DNA of 64,000 nucleotides. It comes from Ceratorhiza oryzae-sativae (taxonomy: Eukaryota; Basidiomycota; Agaricomycetes; Cantharellales; Ceratobasidiaceae). Below the pieces are notes generated by a model that did no database searches, was not told the DNA's origin, and saw only the letters and a program-made list of their open reading frames with translations. Position 1 is the first letter of the stretch. The number at the start of each line of letters is the position of its first letter. This document shows, piece by piece, positions 58,602-64,000 of the stretch. A program made the translations under genes and the position numbers. The stretch covers positions 248,001 through 312,000 of the forward strand of contig JARWMV010000244.1 in assembly GCA_030998015.1 (NCBI GenBank), read 5' to 3'.

Positions 58602-59786
58602 ATGAAGCTGCACGAGTACTGCTGTTGTGGTGAGCATCAGACCCGCCGCGTGTATGATCCTCGTTTAAACATTCGTCACCAGCTATTCCTATTCTCAATG
58701 TCGGCATCTACACCGTCATCGGCGAGCAATTCGTATGTCCAGCCAACTATTTGGGTTTTGAAGATCTTTGTTAACGAAAAGTCCAGGTCCTGGGCGTTGT
58801 AGCAGGAACACTATCCATCGCCACTCCTTTCAGTAAGCAGCTTCCTATACCTGCGAAAGCCGTCGCTGATCATAGCAACCGCCAGTTGTTGGAGCGTCTG
58901 TTCCGCGTTTTGCTCCCTGGCTACTGGCCATAGCATGTTATATTGTCGCAGGGATACAAAGTCTTGGTTTCATTGGTGTATTCAAGGCCAGTTTCCTATA
59001 GTTTGTCTTTTGATCCAAAGGCTCACGAAATATTTAGGAGAAAGCTGGGCTCTTCCGCAAATACGTGATGATCAATTCCGTCGCCGTGCTCGCTGCTTTC
59101 GGGGTTGCCGCCGCTTTCATCGCCATCTCTGGTACCAAGCACAGCAAAGCCAGTCTGCGATGCCAAAGGACGTTCTTTGTTGGGGACAATATGGCTAGCG
59201 CCGCATCCAACGACACAAGCGGCGAGGGCGAGCAAATTTGCGAAGTCTTTACCTGGGTCATTCTCGGTCTCATGGGCGGACTTTGGGTCACTCTTTTGTG
59301 TTTCCAGGTACGCCCTAGCTATCTTTTCCCCCTGTCGTGTGCGCTTAATTTATGTTCTGGTTACAGTCCTATCTCCTGCTCGTCACGCGCTTCTACTCCC
59401 AATCCCAGCGCGCCGATCACAAGAAATACTACTCCATCTACTCTACGCTCGACATCCCGCTCAACGATCGCCAAAACTCGGACAATGACGCTTGGGCAGT
59501 CCGACCGAGCACCGATTCATGGCACGCGGGGGCAGCGATGGGCGCCAATGATGCGCAGTATCATCGTCGTCAGAATAGCGGCGTGAGCTACGCCGACGAC
59601 GAAAAGTACGATACAAATGAGCCTCCGTATGGTGTTCGACGGACGCTGGCCGAACCGCATCGCGCTGTGACTGAAGATCCGGGTCCAACGCCCTTTGCTG
59701 GAGGGTTTGCGCCACAAGCCGGATATTATAGTGATGCGCAGGATCTGCAGAGGCCCGAGCAGCAACGGTATCATCCTGGTTCGTGA
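58602..59786 (+). CDS. Four-TM, tetraspanin-like membrane protein
   Basis: Six exons 58602-58629, 58683-58732, 58787-58832, 58886-58986, 59038-59307, 59367-59786; 915 nt, 304 residues. The start MKLHEYCCC is Cys-rich, as in tetraspanin-like proteins, where it may be palmitoylated. TM segments: LNVGIYTVIGEQFVLGVVAG (about 13-35), WLLAIACYIVAGIQSLGF, INSVAVLAAFGVAAAFIAIS and WVILGLMGGLWVTLLCFQ. The loop between TM3 and TM4 has two Cys (SLRCQRTFF, GEQICEVF). The C-terminal 120 residues are polar and Ser/Asp/Pro-rich with YSIYSTLDIPLNDR. The fourth intron (58987-59037) appears to use a GC donor. It lies 300 bp after the previous membrane-protein gene on the same strand. Role unknown. Confidence 0.82.
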
Positions 59787-60109
59787 AAGTTTTTGACCAG
59801 CGTGGGTCATGCTAGGTTGTGCGAGTGTATGGTGTATTGACTAGCTTTGTGTTTTACAGCTGAAGGTTCGTTTGGTCGGAAAACCCCTCGTAACGATGCA
59901 TATTAGGAATTTGTTTTTTGCGTTTTGCGCGTTAATGACATGGACTTGGCTCTTCCGCGTGCTCCTGGACAGTTGACTCGTTTGATAAAGATATACCCGC
60001 ACTCGATCAGTTTCACCATCGTCATTTTGCATCACACTCATTTCAGACTTTGTAGCGTATTTTTTTCTTTTGAATACACATATCTCTGACCACGTTATGA
60101 TGATGATGA

Positions 60110-61110
60110 CTAGGCCGTGGGAGTTCCAGTCTGGGCTGGTAGTCCGACTTTTTGCTGCCACCCCTGTCGCCAAAAGTAAGGGATACGCGGGACCGGTTTT
60201 CGACCGAGCGAGCCTTTGGCTATGCCCAGACCAGTGAACGAAGTCGTCATACCTGTGAGCGTTCACCCGCGCGGTGCCTTCGTCTGCCATTGGAGCCTTG
60301 AGGTGCATCCGGGCTTAGGTCGAGGAGGCCGGAATACCCCGTGGTTCAGCAATGAGCGTGTTCTATCTCGTGAATGAGTGACAAGGTATGGTGCAGAGGG
60401 TAGACCTACTGCGTGCGCGGTAGCCAATCTCTGAAACTCTTCTCGCGCGCTGTCCTCTCGAAATTTGAGCGCCTTTTCGACGGCCAGCTTGGTCCTGCTT
60501 CTTAGCCCATTCTCGTTCCCTGTCCCTGAAATAAACCCGGCGGCAGTCTCCCGCCCGACGGCTCTGGCCGCGAGCTGAAACCTGAGATCCCGCGGTCCGT
60601 CGACGAGTTCGAGGATGGCGTGGGGTGCGTGGTCGCCTTGCCTGTGTCCGTATTTGTGGATCCGGGTGTATCCGCCTGGACGGGATGCGTAGCGGGTTTT
60701 GTATGTCGAGAAGAGTTTGGGTAGAAGCGAGTGGGGGTTCTGTGGAGTGTTTAGTGCTGGATCGAGCGTGAGAGAGAGGAGAGGGATGTACGAGCAGGAA
60801 TGCTTCGGCTTGTTGTCTGGCTTGAAGAGTGTCTTGCTTGGCGAGTGTTATAACCTAGAGTTTGGTGGTAATTAGGATGATGAGAGGTTTTAGATTTTTG
60901 TTCTGCTCGCCTTTTCAGCTAACCGGGCAGTCTCTTTTGCTTTGGCTATCGTCGTCTTGATTTGTTCGTGCTGGAGGAGCGAAGAGACCAAATTTCTGCA
61001 TGTCAAGTCAGAAATCGCCCGTTTAATACAGCACAACGGACTAACCTCAGCATGAGATCCCGGTGGGACGACGTCCTCGAGAGCTTTCTGAACGCGATCC
61101 CATGCTTCAT
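60110..61110 (-). CDS. Mitochondrial large-subunit ribosomal protein bL17
   Basis: Core protein of the mitochondrial 54S subunit. The first exons are clear: 61046-61110 ([20 protein letters not shown]), 60911-60995 ([20 protein letters not shown]), 60792-60854, then from 60739 downward [29 protein letters not shown] and [20 protein letters not shown], the bL17 signature. Intron 60855-60910 has a GC donor (AAG/GCGAGC) and AG acceptor. The 3' part is unresolved: a fungal-type extension with [19 protein letters not shown] ends at the stop 60110-60112, but the splice from about 60420 to it could not be fixed. It is transcribed divergently from the acyl carrier protein gene. Confidence 0.85.
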
Positions 61111-61234
61111 GTCTCCCGTCGGCGATGATGGACGACGAGACGATCCGGTTAGGTCATCAACGATAACCGCCGAAAGCACAAATTACTTTTCTCACTTCAT
61201 CCTACCACCACCATCACTGCCAGCGCCCCTCCCC
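61111..61234. promoter_or_regulatory. Bidirectional promoter of bL17m and mitochondrial ACP
   Basis: Only 124 bp separate the two divergent start codons, so both genes must share their promoter and 5' UTR space. No clear TATA box is seen; the stretch is rich in CCACC and CACTTC-like words near 61193-61215. Confidence 0.6.
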
Positions 61235-61820
61235 ATGTCTGCTGCGTTCCGCTCGGTGCTCAACGTTGCGCGCCTCGCCCGCGTTCGACCGGCTGCTGTT
61301 GCCGCGGCGACAAGACCGGCGTTTGCGTGGCGATCGTATTCGGCAGCGACGGGTTTGAGCAAGGCAGATATCCAGACCCGCGTGGTCGATGTGTTGAAAA
61401 CGTTTGAAAAGGTCGATCCGGAAAAGGTGCGTGAGCAGTTGGTCTTGGAGTTTGGGCTGGGGGTGGTTGAGCTCGCGGTTGTGTTTAGGTTACCCCGGCT
61501 GCGTCGTTTACCGATGATCTTGGGATGGACAGTTTGGATGCTGTAGAAGCTGTTATGGCGATTGAAGAGGTATAATTATTTTATATGGGCAATCTATGCA
61601 TCGAGTTGATATGATATTGCTTTGTAGGAGTTCTCGATCGAGATTCCGGACGCCGAGGCAGATGAGATCAAGACTGTGCAGGAAGGTGCGTCTCATGGCA
61701 AGGTCTGTAATCTCCGAGCTCATCATAGCTTTGTCACTAGCGATCGACTACATTGCGAAAACACCAGAGGGTAAGCCTAATGCTCTATGATCTCACCTAT
61801 GAATAGCGGAATTGATATGA
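61235..61820 (+). CDS. Mitochondrial acyl carrier protein
   Basis: Carries acyl chains for mitochondrial type II fatty-acid (lipoate) synthesis, and in eukaryotes is also a complex I subunit and Fe-S/LYR partner. Five exons 61235-61426, 61489-61569, 61628-61685, 61741-61770, 61807-61820; 375 nt, 124 residues. An N-terminal Arg/Ala-rich mitochondrial presequence (about residues 1-45) is followed by the carrier domain with DDLGMDSLDAVEAVMAIEEE; Ser79 in DSL is the phosphopantetheine site. The acidic recognition helix FSIEIPDAEADEIKTVQEA and AIDYIAKTPE follow. The last exon is tiny (14 nt) and places the stop after ELI. Confidence 0.94.
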
Positions 61821-62301
61821 TTTCCGTTCATTAGCTCATTAAATGCTCTACAAAATTTATGTAGTCAAATTTCGTTAATGATATTCTGAATGGCCCCTCT
61901 CTTATACTTATCGCTCGTCCCGTTCTCACCCGTTCACGTTGTGACACCGAGTTGGGAGTGTGTTTGGTGTTTGTCCGGCACCAAACAATCGGACGAACTA
62001 CGACGAAATGACTGGCTGTCGGTCTTGATCAATTTGGCAATCACTTCAATCCCGACCACCACAAGCCAGAGAACAACTAATTTGCATCTTTTTATTATGT
62101 CCTCGGAAGAAACCTTTTACGACATGGATGCCGGTGAATCGAGACCAACTGGGGCTCCTCTGGCGCCTGTACTCAGACACCTTCCTAAATGGATGACAAC
62201 CTAGGGACGCATTGATCCGAGCCTGTACTTGGTTATGGTTGGTATGAATATCTTGGCGCGCAACGTCATACGTGTTTGTTCTCGACGACCATCGCCCCAC
62301 C
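61821..62301. other. Intergenic; possible short upstream ORF
   Basis: A 35-codon frame from ATG 62097 to 62204 and the longer frame 61890-62204 have no known domain. This region is the likely P450 promoter. Confidence 0.3.
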
Positions 62302-64000
62302 ATGTCTTTCCCAGGTCAAGAATCAGTGAGCTCGGCGATCGCATATGTCGAGCGTTTGCTGTCCGACCTGGGGTTTTCCGGCACGCAACTTGCACCGAGT
62401 GTCGTACTATCAATCCTGCTCGCCCCTGGCGCCATGATGTATCTCGGACGGCGAGGGATGCCTCAGACAAGCCGAAGACCCCCTATCGTCTCGCACTGGA
62501 TTCCTTGGGTTGGCTCGGCGCTGCAGGTAATGAAGGACCCAGACGCGCTATACACAAAATCTCGGTGCGCAATTTTGCTCGCTTCTCGACAAGCAGGAGT
62601 AGGGCTGATTGAATCATGTATCAGTCAGGAGCTCGGGCCAGTCTTTGGAGTTCGAGCGTTTGGCAGTACGATGTATCACGTCGCAGATACTGACGTGAGC
62701 GGGTCGTGGCTTGGGGGCTTTTACATAAGCTCACATTCAAATTTGGCCTAGTTGATTATGGCGTTTACAGGCAGCCTCATGTATGTCTCAGTCGCCCGAT
62801 TTGCGGAAATGTGCACATTTTGGTTTATAGGCATTTAGCATGAATCCGGCGCAGGTAGTGTTCCTACATGCCGTCTTTGGCGCCAGCGTAGAGGCCTGCA
62901 AACAGCCTGATGCGATACCAGAGATGATTGAATCCATGCATAGGTAAGACTCTCTAAACCTTCTCATCCGATCTCATATTCTATTATTTGGCTAGGCAAC
63001 TTTCCCCCAATCAGTTTCCACCTCTGCTTTCGTCGTTCATTGCCCACGCCCGAACCCAAATTCAGAGTCTACCTCTCAAAACGCCAATCTCGCTGCTTTC
63101 CGTTGCAATGCAAACGATCCAAAATGCAGATTGCGCGATGCTATTTGGGACAGCCTTCCTAGACAACTACTACGACCAGGCTAGAAGAACCGCGTTCGCA
63201 AAATTTGACCAAAACGTGCCGCTTCTGGCGATCAACTTTCCGGCGTCCCTCATGTCTGATACAATTGCTGCTCGACAAACCTTGTTGAATAGTCTTGGAG
63301 CATATTATGAGGGCGGCATACCTGGGGATGCCTCCGAGTTGATCAAGGAAGCTGCCCAGCTTGCCCAGAACTTCGGGTGGACTACATCCGATCAAGCGGC
63401 CTTTGGATTAAGCCTGATGTGGCCCCTGCTCGGAAACGCACCATATGCTGCGTATTGGCTCCTTGCTTTTCATTTATCCCGACCTGAAGGCTTGGCCCTG
63501 CTCGTCCGAGAAATCGACTCGGCTCTGTCGTCTGATCGAGACATGGTTGAAATCGCCCGAGACTCGAGTTTAACACCTTACCTGAACGCATGCATAGACG
63601 AAACGATCCGACTCGCATCCGATTCGTACTCTGTTCGATGGGTGCCCGAGGGAAAAGAGGACGAGTATAGGCTAGGAGAGTACGTGTTCAACCGGGTGAT
63701 CAAATCGCCTGTAATATGCGGGGTGTGCATATGGATGAGCGGGTTTATGCACGTCCAGAGGTATTTGAGCCCGAGCGCTTTTTGGATGGGGGGAAGGAAA
63801 GGCTTCGGGGCAAGTTTATTCCATTTGGTGGAGGATTTAGTATGGTGAGTCGTGTGGTGCTAGCGTATTTGTCTGCTCACGTCAATGACACTCGTCTAGT
63901 GCAGCGGCCGGCACCTCGCTACGACTCAGATCAAGGCATATATCATGGTTCTCCTGTCCCAGTTTGAGCTTGAGTTGGCCAGCGGGGAGGGTTTGCCAGG
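62302..64000 (+). CDS. Cytochrome P450 (partial, runs off the window)
   Basis: Haem-thiolate monooxygenase, ER-anchored by an N-terminal hydrophobic segment (SVVLSILLAPGAMMYLG, about residues 35-51). Exons 62302-62564, 62625-62694, 62752-62780, 62831-62943, 62996-63844 and 63900 to beyond 64000, all GT-AG. Motifs: ExxR in DETIRLASDSYSVRW, PERF in FEPERFLDGG, and the haem loop FIPFGGGFSM joined across the last intron to CSGRHLATTQIK, supplying the Cys ligand. The overall look resembles the CYP7/CYP8-like group (proximal IPWVGSALQVMKDP). One base is missing near 63692, where a CCGGG run would need one more C to give PGDQIACN. The start is at ATG 62302 (context CACCATGTC) rather than 62272. The last few tens of codons are outside the window. 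Confidence 0.9.

Noticed and set aside
59841..60308. 155-codon minus frame as its own gene
   Set aside because: It overlaps the 3' exon of bL17m; the conserved-looking tail [16 protein letters not shown] is in another frame.

Overview
The window looks like a chromosome segment of an agaricomycete fungus, most probably Rhizoctonia (Ceratobasidiaceae). Host genes have many introns of about 45-70 bp with GT-AG (some GC-AG) ends, there is a basidiomycete-type STE3 pheromone receptor, and about half of the sequence is nested LTR retrotransposon. The species is an inference; no marker gene for it is present.

Layout. 1-1.1 kb: decayed LTR pieces. 1.8-7.1 kb: leucine-rich-repeat RhoGEF (minus). 9.7-10.9 kb: STE3-like receptor (minus). 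11.9-29.4 kb: a nest of repeats. A complete but dead chromodomain Ty3/gypsy element (16530-24781) sits inside a 1.3-kb LTR (here LTR-A) and is itself split by another solo LTR-A. The nest also has an inverted LTR-A pair, relic integrases and a 2.2-kb imperfect palindrome carrying a TA-flanked MITE. 30.7-32.7 kb: intact amino-acid permease (minus). 34.7-41.6 kb: a second repeat block, a minus-strand Ty1/copia relic interrupted by three solo LTRs. 41.6-43.9 kb: truncated coatomer beta relic split by a MITE. 44.8-46.8 kb: intact lipoxygenase (minus). 48.7-50.0 kb: unrecognised protein with an internal exon duplication. 50.3-51.9 kb: Tc1/mariner element inside an older DDE-transposase relic. 52.8-54.4 kb: ToxD-like zinc-free MDR oxidoreductase (minus). 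57.5-64 kb: gene-dense host block with two membrane proteins, a divergent pair of mitochondrial genes (ribosomal protein bL17 and acyl carrier protein, starts 124 bp apart) and a cytochrome P450 running off the right end.

Three themes recur. (1) Cytosine decay: dead-element stop codons are TGA where CGA or TGG is expected, and the two gypsy LTRs differ only by transitions, mostly TG in one copy against CA in the other, as independent CpG deamination would give. (2) Datable nesting: most insertions keep exact target duplications (GTATA, GTCTG, CTGAA, GTTGA, GTATG, TA, GTC), and removing several of them restores or nearly restores the interrupted frame. (3) Single-base losses in short homopolymers break otherwise well-preserved genes (RhoGEF, STE3, P450). 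Assembly error is the simplest explanation, but it cannot be told from real decay without reads.

The most interesting items are the Tf1/sushi-type self-priming signal of the gypsy element, its extra zinc-knuckle ORF upstream of gag, the palindrome with filled and empty MITE sites in its two arms, the half-tRNA initiator-Met primer site of the copia relic, and the exon-duplicated unknown protein. I found no CRISPR, rRNA or convincing tRNA gene.
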